Assembly: GCF_051014445.1 (NCBI RefSeq) | Contig: NC_135134.1 | Span: 31,065,672 to 31,129,671, forward strand | Reading direction: 5' to 3' | DNA from: Colletes latitarsis | Taxonomy: Eukaryota; Arthropoda; Insecta; Hymenoptera; Colletidae | Length of the DNA: 64,000 bases | Part shown: one piece after another, positions 10,269 through 21,371 of the stretch | Numbering within the stretch: position 1 is the stretch's first letter | How the letters are laid out: each line of letters begins with the position of its first letter | Notes under the pieces: generated by a model | The model's database searches: none | What the model was told of the DNA's origin: nothing | The model's input: only the letters and a program-made list of their open reading frames with translations | Program-made: the position numbers and the translations under genes

Positions 10269-10385
10269 AAAGTAAGTCGGTCAAGTAGGAAGAATATTCA
10301 GATATTTAAGAATATGAATGTATTGGTAAAAATATCCATTCCTCTTACCTTTATGTCCTGTGTATTGGATAATATAGATTTACAT
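10269..10385 (+). repeat. Diverged direct repeat D, right copy, unit 1
   Basis: Partner of 7048-7150 (AAAGTAAGTCGGTCAAGTAG, then GAAGAATATTCAGATA and TATTGGTAAAAATA). The two D copies lie outside the inverted repeats at 7269-7388 and 10026-10147. Other units: 46772-46888 and 57696-57812. Confidence 0.6.
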
Positions 10386-10587
10386 ACTTTTACCGCTGAA
10401 TTCGAAATTCTGAACTAAACATAGGTACAGGACTCGTCAAAACCGTTTTTCATTCTTTTTATAGTTTTATCTGTTTTCCAAAAAACAACCAATTAAATTA
10501 AGTTGCAAGAATGCAAAAGCGATAAAACTTACAGAGGCTTTAAATGTTTACTTAAGACTTTGCCTTTTGTAAAAACCGGCGATATTG

Positions 10588-10590
<3 letters not shown>

Positions 10591-10618
<28 letters not shown>
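10591..10618 (+). repeat. GT microsatellite, (GT)14, unit 1
   Basis: 28 bp of perfect GT. It serves as a unit marker. Confidence 0.97.
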
Positions 10619-10622
<4 letters not shown>

Positions 10623-10867
10623 CGTCGTACGTTCGTGCCCGGTGCAGTAAAACACGTGCATCGATCTAAGTTACGTACGTTCCTCACGTGCCACTTTCTC
10701 AATCTATACTTTTAAATAAAAATTTTCGATGAGGTGCATTTGTAGCTATTACGTGTAGCATCATGAGCAAACTCTTAGAAAATCACTCCTACTCCTCATT
10801 TGGACAGAATTTTTACTTTCATGATTATAGCGAAAAGTCGTTTTCCTGCTCGGGGAACACATATGTA

Positions 10868-12245
10868 CAGGGTGTTCGGCCACCCCTGGGAAAAATTTTA
10901 ATGGGGGATTCTAGATGCCAAAATACGAAAATACAGACGAAAATCAAGAATACCAATTTGTTGATAGAGGCTACGTTAAAAAGTTATTAACAATTAAACT
11001 AAAAAATTTCAAATCGTTCTGGAAAAATTGTTATCGGTTGCGGGGGTCAATTACAATCATTTTTGGTGAATACACATACCTCCGAAATCTTACCCACTTT
11101 CGAGATAAAAATTCGAGAATGTGTGAAATTTGTTCGATGGAAAAGAAAAATTTCAAATCGTTTTGGAAAAATTATCTTCGGTTGCGGGGGTTACTTACAA
11201 CCATTTTGGGTGAATCGTCATATCCCCCTAATCATGCGCATTTTCGAGAAAGAAATTCAGTACGGGCGGAACTTTAAACGTTAACAACTTTTTAATAAAG
11301 CCTCCATTAACAAATTGGTATTCTTGATTTTCGTCTTACTTTGGTCTCTAGAATCCCCTGGGAGAAATTGTAATGGGAGATTCTAGAGGTTAAAGTAGAA
11401 CGAAAATCAAGAATACCAATTTGTTGATGGAGTAATACGATACTAAACAAAGTTATTGACGTTTAAAGTTCCGCTCTTACTTTCGAATTTTTTTCTCGAA
11501 AATGCGCAGGATTTCGTATGTGGTATGTCTATTCACCGAAAATAATTGTAATTGACCCCCGAAACCGAAAGTAATTTTTTCAGAACGATTTGAAATTTTC
11601 TTTTTCTTTCGTCGAAAAATTTAGGCACTGCCTGTCGATTTTTCTTAAAAATTCCTTTCTGATTTTTATTCAGTTTGTAAAATAGTTGTTTAATAATACT
11701 CTTTGTGTAGGTACCCATGAGCTCTACTCGCGAAAAAAAAACGTTTCATTGGAATATATTCACTATTCACTATATCAGTAGGAGTTGCGGGGGCTGTTTG
11801 AAAATTTGACCAGTTATATGGGATTTTTCTCACTTTACGGGGTCAAGGAACAACTTTTCCAACATCTCTACATATTCTCCATTAAAATATGCGTTGTGTT
11901 GCTGTTTGAAACATTAAAATCGTTCGATCCGGCTGTCGACCAAAAAAAAAAATGCTTGTTACTGACCCCTGCAACGAAAACTAATTCTTCCAAGACGATT
12001 CGAAATTCTTTTTTACTTGAATTTTTTTTGTCGAAACTGAGTAGGATTTCGGGGGTACGATTCTAACTGACCTCCGCGACCAACAATAATTTTTTCAGAA
12101 CGATTTGAAATTTTTTTATTTAATGTTATTAATAACTACTTTTTAACGAAACCTCAGTCGAAAAATTGATATTCTTAATTTTCGTCTTATTTTGGCTTCT
12201 AGAATCTCCCATTAAAATTTTTCCCAGGTGTGGCCAAACACCCTG
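10868..12245. mobile_element. MITE-1, complete copy in unit 2
   Basis: 1,378 bp between TA (10866-10867) and TA (12246-12247). The terminal inverted repeat is 48 bp with 3 mismatches. The internal fusion point lies near 11350-11360, where a sequence like the right terminus (11298-11358) is followed at once by a second left-terminus-like sequence lacking the outermost CAGGGTGTTCGGCCA. Short open frames here (such as 10915-11277 and 11063-11284) are translations of the subrepeats and resemble no protein family I know. Confidence 0.9.
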
Positions 12246-12336
12246 TATATATTAAATCAATATTAATGAAATTACACCTTGACCGAATTCATTTCAATCC
12301 CCACACTAATACATATATTGTGTGTATGTACCATAA

Positions 12337-13526
12337 ATGGTCGAGAATGGAGTCACCTTTCCTATACTGGTATTATTAGATGGTCGCAGGTCCTGCATAA
12401 ATTTCAATTTACATAATTTTTGTTTTGAGTAAACTCATTTTACTTTTTTGTATATTATTACCTAATGCAACTCATATTTTCCAGCCATGCGATGTAGGAA
12501 TATTTAGACGATTAAAAGTTGCATGGCGAAGGGTAGTGCAGGAACATAGACAAAGTACGTAGGTAGACTAAACCCATTACGAAGGTGAATTTCGCACCAA
12601 TATATCATACCATATATAAATTCCATGAAGAAGGAAATGCTTTTAAAGCTTGTGGTGGCCTATGACCGTTTAACTCAAATACAATTTACTAGACAAAACG
12701 TATTTCAGAAAGAAGAAAATAAATTAGAATTCATGTCGCCAGATGAAACTGACATCAATGACAGCAATATAGGTAGTTTTACATAGCATTCAAGAGCATA
12801 TTCCAGATGATCTGAGAGGGGAACAATTTTCTTTTCTATATAGAAAATATTAAAATACAATCGGGACACAACTAAGACACAACACAAGACACAACTCGCA
12901 GAGAGAAAGCACTGCTGATGTTCAACGCAGTGCAGTTCATAGTAACAGTAAAACCAATACCAGTGTAGAAGACTAATTTAACAACGTTTCGCTAGAAGAA
13001 ACTAATATATGATATACTGATCATTAATTAACTTTAATATTTCATGACAATGATGCTTTTACTTTTTTCTAATGGGAATTGTTTTGTTTCCGATGGTACT
13101 GAAATCAAACTACATTAATTCTACAACGTTACTTTACTTATTTTCTCGTAAAGACAAAGATTCTTCAGAATCTATTCTGGATAAACATTATCAACATTAT
13201 CAAAAGATTGAAAAAACAACAAAGAAAAGAAAAGAAAAGAAAAGAAATATAGAAAGAGTGTGTGCAATCAAAGTTACATCAAAGACATGAAAATAGGCTC
13301 AGCTTGAAAAAATAGAAGCAATTGATAACCAGGAAAAAGAAAAACAAAGAATGAAAGAAGAACGATTAGAAAAGAAAAAAACAAGCCGAGAAATTAAAAG
13401 AAGAAAAGCTATTGAAAAAAGAAAGAAAAACAGAAAAATGAAAAGGAAAAGGAGAAAGAAAAGCAAGACGAAGAGAAGGAGAAATGTAAAACTCAAACTA
13501 AAAATAAAAATAAAGTTAAGAACGTG
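12337..13526 (+). pseudogene. Decayed pogo/Tigger-type transposase, unit 2
   Basis: Same remnant as at 1416-2605 with the same frameshift and stops, so the gene was dead before the macro-repeat was duplicated. The one difference seen is A at 13316 for G in the Lys/Glu-rich tail. Confidence 0.82.
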
Positions 13527-13962
13527 AAAAGAAAATAATAAATAATATTATTGTGTTGTTTTTACAGGGTGAATGTAGTAACTGAACCAGGTGGTTATGA
13601 CTATGCAACATTTTTATTAGCATCTTTTTCAAACTCCACTTGGAACAACACTGTACGTATGTATGTATGGGATTATCAGGAACCGTGTTTGTTCGTTAAT
13701 CGGCACACTCGTATTTATTTCGTTAAACACAGTCACACCTACTACGTACTTTTCTTCAATCTTTCTCTCTTCCGTGCTGTCTTTTCTCGCTTTCTGGGTT
13801 ATTCACCCATCAGCTGTTCGGCCGTACGCTCGCCGCGTGTTGACGGCTTTTTCGGCGGTAACCGTCTTCGCTCGTGCAAGCTCGTGGACAGCGAACGATT
13901 CGCTGTTCGGCCAAAAATTCGTGCGCGATTTAATAATTTTCAACTGCACGGTTCCCTACATA

Positions 13963-14639
13963 CAGGGTGTTCGGCCATCCATGGGAAAAATTTTAATGGG
14001 GGATTCTAGAGGTCAAAATAAGACGAAAATCAAGAATACCAATTTGTTGATGGAGGCACTGTTAAAAAGTTATTAATGTTTAAAGTTCCGCTCGTACTGA
14101 ATTTTTTTCTCGAAAATGCGCAAGATTACGGGGGTATGTCTATACATAAAAAATGATTGTCACCGACCCTCGCAACTGAAAATAATTTTTCACAGAACGA
14201 TTTGAAATCTTTCTTTTTCATCGAAAAATATAGGCACCCGATTAGATTTTCGGTAAGGAATTTTTTTCTCGAAAGTGCGTAGGATTTCGGGGGTATGTGT
14301 AATGACCAAAAATGATTGTAATTGACCCCTGTAACCGAAAATAATTTTTTTAGAACGATTTGAAAAATTTGTTTTTCGCCGAAAAATATCAACACATACT
14401 CGAATTTTTTTCTCGAAACTGAGTAGGATTTCGAATATATGTCTATTCACTAAAAATGCTTGTAATTGACCTCCGCAGCCGAAAATAATTTTTCTGGAAC
14501 GACTTGAAATTTTTGAATCAAATTGTTAATAACTTTTTAACGAAGCCTCCATCAACAAATTGGTATTCTTGATTTTCGTTTTAGTTTGGCCTCTAGAATA
14601 TCCTATTAAAATGTTTCTCAGGGCTGGCCGAACACCCTC
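13963..14639. mobile_element. MITE-2, unit 2
   Basis: 677 bp with flanking TA. The 19-bp link to the satellite block is the same as in the other units, although the first satellite monomers that follow are different. Confidence 0.88.
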
Positions 14640-14658
14640 TATACTACTATGTTTACTA

Positions 14659-17600
14659 GATCCTGGGTTTTTTCCGTGTTTGAATCACGTAGTAATGTGG
14701 TAACACACTGAAGCAGTCTATTAAACCTGGTTTCGATCAATATTTCAGAGGATAACACCGGTTAGGTCTGGGTTAGGTCTGGGAAATGCGCGCATCTGGC
14801 TTATACTTTCGCCTTCTTCGCATACTTGTTGGCCAGATCTTGGGTTTTTTTCGTGTTTGAATCACGTAGTAATGTGGTAACACACTGAAGCAGTCAATTA
14901 AACCTGGTTTCGATCAATATTTCAGAGGATAACGCCGGTTAGGTCTGGGTTAGGTCTGGGAAATGCGCGCATCTGGCTCATGATTTTGCCTTCTTCGCAT
15001 ACTTGTTGGCCAGATCCTGGGTATTTTCCGTGTTTGAATCACGTAGTAATGTGGTAACACACTGAAGCAGTCAATTAAACCTGGTTTCGATCAATATTTC
15101 AGAGGATAACACCGGTTAGGTCTGGGTTAGGTCTGGGTTATGCCCGCATCTGGCTCATGATTTTGCCTTCTTCGCATACTTGTTGGCCAGATCCTGGGTC
15201 TTTTTCGTGTTTGAATCACGTAGTAATGTGGTAATACACTGAAGCAGTCAATTAAACCTGGTTTCGATCAATATTTTAGAGGATAACACCGGTTAGGTCT
15301 GGGTTAGGTCTGGGTTATGCCCGCATCTGGCTCATGATTTTGCCATCTTCGCATACTTGTTGGCCAGATCATGGGTTTTTTTCGTGTTTGAATCACGTAG
15401 TAATGTGGTAACACACTGAAGCAGTCAATTAAACCTGGTTTCGATCAATATTTTAGAGGATAACACCGGTTAGGTCTGGGTTAGGTCTGGGTTATGCCCG
15501 CATCTGGCTCATGATTTTGCCTTCATCGCATACTTGTTGGCCAGATCCTGGGTTTTTTTCGGGTTTGAATCACGTAGTAATGTGGTACCACACAGTAACA
15601 GTCCACTAAACCTGGATTCGGACAGTATTTAGGAGGATAACACCGGTTAGGTCTGGGTTAGGTCCGGGATATGCGCGCATATGGCTTATACTTTCGCCTT
15701 TTTCGCAAACTTGTTGGCCAGATGCTGGGTTTTTTCCGTGTTTGAATCACGTAGTAATGTGGTAACACACTGAAGCAGTCAATTAAACCTGGTTTCGATC
15801 AATATTTCAGAGGATAACACCGGTTAGGTCTGGGTTAGGTCTGGGAAATGCGCGCATCTGGCTTATACTTTCGCCTTCTTCGCATACTTGTTGGCCAGAT
15901 CCTGGGTTTTTTTCGTGTTTGAATCACGTAGGAATGTGGTAACACACTGAAGCAGTCAATTAAACCTGGTTTCGATCAATATTTTAGAGGATAACACCGG
16001 TTAGGTCTGGGTTTGGTCTGGGATAAGCGCGCATCTGGCTTATACTTTCGCCTTCTTCGCATACTTGTTGGCCAGATCCTGGGTTTTTTTCGTGTTTGAA
16101 TCACGTAGGAATGTGGTAACACACTGAAGCAGTCAATTAAACCTGGTTTCGATCAATATTTTAGAGGATAACACCGGTTAGGTCTGGGTTAGGTCTGGGT
16201 TATGCCCGCATCTGGCTCATGATTTTTCCTTCATCGCATACTTGTTGGCCAGATCCTGGGTTTTTTTCGGGTTTGAATCACGTAGTAATGTGGTACCACA
16301 CAGTAACAGTCCACTAAACCTGGATTCGGACAGTATTTAGGAGGATAACACCGGTTAGGTCTGGGTTAGGTCCGGGATATGCGCGCATATGGCTTATACT
16401 TTCGCCTTTTTCGCAAACTTGTTAGCCAGATGCTGGGTTTTTTCCGTTTTTTGAATCACGTAGTAATGTGATAACACACTGAAGCAGTCAATTAAACCTG
16501 GTTTCGATCAATATTTCGGAGGATAACACCGGTTAGGTCTGGGTTAGGTCTGGGAAATGCGCGCATCTGGCTTATACTTTCGCCTTCTTCGCATACTTGT
16601 TGGCCAGATCCTGGGTTTTTTTAGTGTTTGAATCACGTAGTAATGTTGTAACTCACTGAAGCAGTCAATTAAACCTGGTTTCGACCAATATTTCAGAGGA
16701 TAACACCGGTTAGGTCTGGGTTAGGTCTGGGTTATGCCCGCATCTGGCTCATGATTTTGCCTTCTTCGCATACTTGTTGGCCAGATCCTGGGTTTTTTTC
16801 GTGTTTGAATCACGTAGGAATGTGGTAACACACTGAAGCAGTCAATTAAACCTGGTTTCGATCAATATTTCAGAGGATAACACCGGTTAGGTCTGGGTTA
16901 GCTCTGGGAAATGCGCGCATCTGGCTCATGATTTTGCCTTCTTCGCATACTTGTTGGCCAGATCCTAGGTATTTTCCGTGTTTGAATCACGTAGTTATGT
17001 GGTAACACACTGAAGCAGTCAATTAAACCTGGTTTCGATCAATATTTCAGAGGATAACACCGGTTAGGTCTGGGATAGGTCTGGGAAATGCGCGCATCTG
17101 GCTTATTCTTTCGCATTCTTCGCATACTTGTTGGCCAGATCCTGGGTATTTTCCGTGTTTGAAACACGTAGTAATGTGGTAACACACTGAAGCAGTCAAC
17201 TAAACCTGGTTTCGATCAACATTTCAGAGGATAACACCGGTTAGGTCTGGGTTAGGTCTGGGAAATGCGCGCATCTGGCTTATTCGTTCGCATTCTTCGC
17301 ATACTTGTTGGCCAGATCCTGGGTATTTTCCGTGTTTGAAACACGTAGTAATGTGGTAACACACTGAAGCAGTCAATTAAACCTGGTTTCGATCAATATT
17401 TTAGAGGATAACGCCGGTTAGGTCTGGGTTAGGTCTGGGAAATGCGCGCATCTGGCTCATGATTTTGCCTTCATCGCATACTTGTTGGCCAGATCCTGGG
17501 TTTTTTCCGTGTTTGAATCACGTAGTAATGTGGTAACACACTGAAGCAGTCTATTAAACCTGGTTTCGATCAATATTTCAGAGGATAACACCGGTTAGGT

Positions 17601-20600
17601 CTGGGTTAGGTCTAGGAAATGCGCGCATCTGGCTTATACTTTCGCCTTCTTCGCATACTTGTTGGCCAGATCCTGGGTTTTTTTCGTGTTTGAATCACGT
17701 AGGAATGTGGTAACATACTGAAGCAGTCAATTAAACCTGGTTTCGATCAATATTTCAGAGGATAACACCGGTTAGGTCTGGTTTAGGTCTGGGTTAGGCC
17801 CGCATCTGGCTCATGATTTTGCCTTCTTCGCATACTTGTTGGCCAGATCCTGGGTTTTTTTCGTGTTTGAATCACGTAGGAATGTGGTAACACACTGAAG
17901 CAGTCAATTAAACCTGGTTTCGATCAATATTTCAGAGGATAACACCGGTTAGGTCTGGGTTAGGTCTGGGTTATGCCCGCATCTGGCTCATGATTTTGCC
18001 TTCTTCGCATACTTGTTGGCCAGATCCTGGGTTTTTTTCGTGTTTGAATCACGTAGGAATGTGGTAACACACTGAAGCAGTCAATTAAACCTGGTTTCGA
18101 TCAATATTTTAGAGGATAACACCGGTTAGGTCTGGGTTTGGTCTGGGATATGCGCGCATCTGGCTTATACTTTCGCCTTCTTCGCATACTTGTTGGCCAG
18201 ATCCTGGGTTTTTTTCGTGTTTGAATCACGTAGTAATGTGGTAACAAACTGAAGCAGTCAATAAAACCTGGTTTCGATCAATATTTTAGAGGATAACACC
18301 GGTTAGGTCTGGGTTAGGTCTGGGTTATGCCCGCATCTGGCTCATGATTTTGCCTTCATCGCATACTTGTTGGCCAGATCCTGGGTTTTTTCAGTGTTTG
18401 AATCACGTAGTAATGTGGTAACACACTGAAGCAGTCAATTAAACCTGGTTTCGATCAATATTTTAGAGGATAACACCGGTTAGGTCTGGGTTAGGTCCGG
18501 GATATGCGCGCATATGGCTTATACTTTCGCCTTTTTCGCAAACTTGTTGGCCAGATCCTGGGTTTTTTCCGTGTTTGAATCACGTAGTAATGTGGTGACA
18601 CACTGAAGCAGTCAATTAAACCTGGTTTCGATCAATATTTTAGAGGATAACACCGGTTAGGTCTGGGTTAGGTCTGGGTTATGCCCGCATCTGGCTCATG
18701 ATTTTGCCGTCTTCGCATACTTGTTGGCCAGATCCTGGGGTTTTTTCGTGTTTGAATCACGTAGTAATGTGGTAACACACTGAAGCAGTCAATTAAACCT
18801 GGTTTCGATCAATATTTTAGAGGATAACACCGGTTAGGTCTGGGTTATGCCCGCATCTGGCTCATGATTTTGCCGTCTTCGCATACTTGTTGGCCAGATC
18901 CTGGGGTTTTTTCGTGTTTGAATCACGTAGTAATGTGGTAACACACTGAAGCAGTCAATTAAACCTGGTTTCGATCAATATTTCAGAGGATAACACCGAT
19001 TAGGTCTGGGTTAGGTCTGGGTTATGCCCGCATCTGGCTCATGATTTTGCCGTCTTCGCATACTTGTTGGCCAGATCCTGGGGTTTTTTCGTGTTTGAAT
19101 CACGTAGTAATGTGGTGACACACTGAAGCAGTCAATTAAACCTGGTTTCGATCAATATTTTAGAGGATAACGCCGGTTAGGTCTGGGTTAGGTCTGGGTT
19201 ATGCCCGCATCTGGCTCATGATTTTGCCGTCTTCGCATACTTGTTGGCCAGATCCTGGGGTTTTTTCGTGTTTGAATCACGTAGTAATGTGGTGACACAC
19301 TGAAGCAGTCAATTAAACCTGGTTTCGATCAATATTTTAGAGGATAACGCCGGTTAGGTCTGGGTTAGGTCTGGGTTATGCCCGCATCTGGCTTATGATT
19401 TTGCCGTCTTCGCATACTTGTTGGCCAGATCCTGGGGTTTTTTCGTGTTTGAATCACGTAATAATGTGGTAACACACTGAAGCTGTCAATTAAACCTGGT
19501 TTCGATCAATATTTTAGAGGATAACACCGGTTAGGTCTGGGTTAGGTCTGGGAAATGCGCGCATCTGGCTTATACATTCGCCTTCTTCGCATACTTGTTG
19601 GCCAGATCTTGGGTTTTTTTCGTGTTTGAATCACGTAGTAATGTGGTAACACACTGAAGCAGTCAATTAAACCTGGTTTCGATCAATATTTTAGAGGATA
19701 ACACCGGTTAGGTCTGGGTTAGGTCTGGATTATGCCCGCATCTGGCTCATGATTTTGCCTTCATCGCATACTTGTTGGCCAGATCCTGGGTTTTTTCCGT
19801 GTTTGAATCACGTAGTAATGTGGTAACACACTGAAGCAGTCAATTAAACCTGGTTTCGATCAATATTTCAGAGGATAACGCCGGTTAGCTCTGGGTTAGG
19901 TCTGGGAAATGCGCGCATCTGGCTCATGATTTTGCCTTCTTCGCATACTTGTTGGCCTGATCCTGGGTATTTTCCGTGTTTGAATCACGTAGTAATGTGG
20001 TAACACACTGAAGCAGTCAATTAAACCTGGTTTCGATCAATATTTCAGAGGATAACACCGGTTAGGTCTGGGTTAGGTCTGGGTTATGCCCGCATCTGGC
20101 TCATGATTTTGCCTTCTTCGCATACTTGTTGGCCAGATCCTGGGTTTTTTTCGTGTTTGAATCACGTAGTAATGTGGTAATACACTGAAGCAGTCAATTA
20201 AACCTGGTTTCGATCAATATTTTAGAGGATAACACCGGTTAGGTCTGGGTTAGGTCTGGGTTATGCCCGCATCTGGCTCATGATTTTGCCTTCATCGCAT
20301 ACTTGTTGGCCAGATCCTGGGTTTTTTTCGGGTTTGAATCACGTAGTAATGTGGTACCACACAGAAACAGTCCACTAAACCTGGATTCGGACAGTATTTA
20401 GGAGGATAACAGCGGTTAGGTCTGGGTTAGGTCCGGGATATGCGCGCATATGGCTTATACTTTCGCCTTTTTCGCAAACTTGTTGGCCAGATGCTGGGTT
20501 TTTTCCGTGTTTGAATCACGTAGTAATGTGGTAACACACTGAAGCAGTCAATTAAACCTGGTTTCGATCAATATTTCAGAGGATAACACCGGTTAGGTCT

Positions 20601-21371
20601 GGGTTAGGTCTGGGAAATGCGCGCATCTGGCTTATACTTTCGCCTTCTTCGCATACTTGTTGGCCAGATCCTGGGTTTTTTTCGTGTTTGAATCACGTAG
20701 GAATGTGGTAACACACTGAAGCAGTCAATTAAACCTGGTTTCGATCAATATTTTAGAGGATAACACCGGTTAGGTCTGGGTTAGGTCTGGGTTATGCCCG
20801 CATCTGGCTCATGATTTTGCCTTCGCATACTTGTTGGCCAGATCCTGGGTTTTTTTCGTGTTTGAATCACGTAGTAATGTGGTAACACACTGAAGCAGTC
20901 AATTAAACCTGGTTTCGAACAATATTTTAGAGGATAACACCGGTTAGGTCTGGGTTAGGTCTGGGTTATGCCCGCATCTGGCTCATGATTTTGCCTTCAT
21001 CGCATACTTGTTGGCCAGATCCTGGGTTTTTTTCGGGTTTGAATCACGTAGTAATGAGGTACCACACAGAAACAGTCCACTAAACCTGGATTCGGACAGT
21101 ATTTAGGAGGATAACACCGGTTAGGTCTGGGTTAGGTCCGGGATATGCGCGCATATGGCTTATACTTTCGCCTTTTTCGCAAACTTGTTGGCCGGATCCT
21201 GGGTTTTTTCCGTGTTTGAATCACGTAGTAATGTGGTAACACACTGAAGCAGTCAATTAAACCTGGTTTCGATCAATATTTCAGAGGATAACACCGGTTA
21301 GGTCTGGGTTAGGTCTGGGAAATGCGCGCATCTGGCTTATACTTTCGCCTTCTTCGCATACTTGTTGGCCA
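14659..21371 (+). repeat. 177-bp satellite block, unit 2, part before the retrotransposon (~38 monomers)
   Basis: Same monomer family. A divergent subfamily (GGGTTTGAATC, CAGTCCACTAAACC, GTCCGGGATATG, TTCGCAAAC) occurs at 15544-15720, 16252-16428, 20313-20489 and 21018-21194. The monomer at about 18376-18552 has a common-type first half and a divergent-type second half, as expected from recombination inside a monomer. One monomer near 18830-18850 has a single TTAGGTCTGGG instead of two, an exact 11-bp loss. The block ends at a monomer boundary where the retrotransposon is inserted. Confidence 0.98.

Larger units (their letters stand above)
1..10867 (+). repeat. Macro-repeat unit 1 (lacks only its first ~54 bp)
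   Basis: Position 1 corresponds to 10923 in the next unit, so this copy is cut by the window edge inside MITE-1. It has the standard order: MITE-1, pogo-type remnant, spacer, MITE-2, 15 satellite monomers, AT-rich spacer, Merlin-type remnant, copia-type fragment, GT repeat. Its markers are a 12-A tract at 1020-1031, G at 2395, C at 8116 and (GT)14 at 10591. The full unit length would be 10,922 bp, the same as unit 3. Confidence 0.97.
10148..10867. other. Spacer between copia fragment and next unit, unit 1
   Basis: Holds the right copy of direct repeat D (10269-10385), the GT microsatellite and about 250 bp with no recognisable feature before the TA that borders MITE-1. Short frames (such as 10194-10418 and 10763-10990) show no homology; the last runs into the MITE terminus. 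Copies: 46651-47372 and 57575-58294. Confidence 0.5.
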
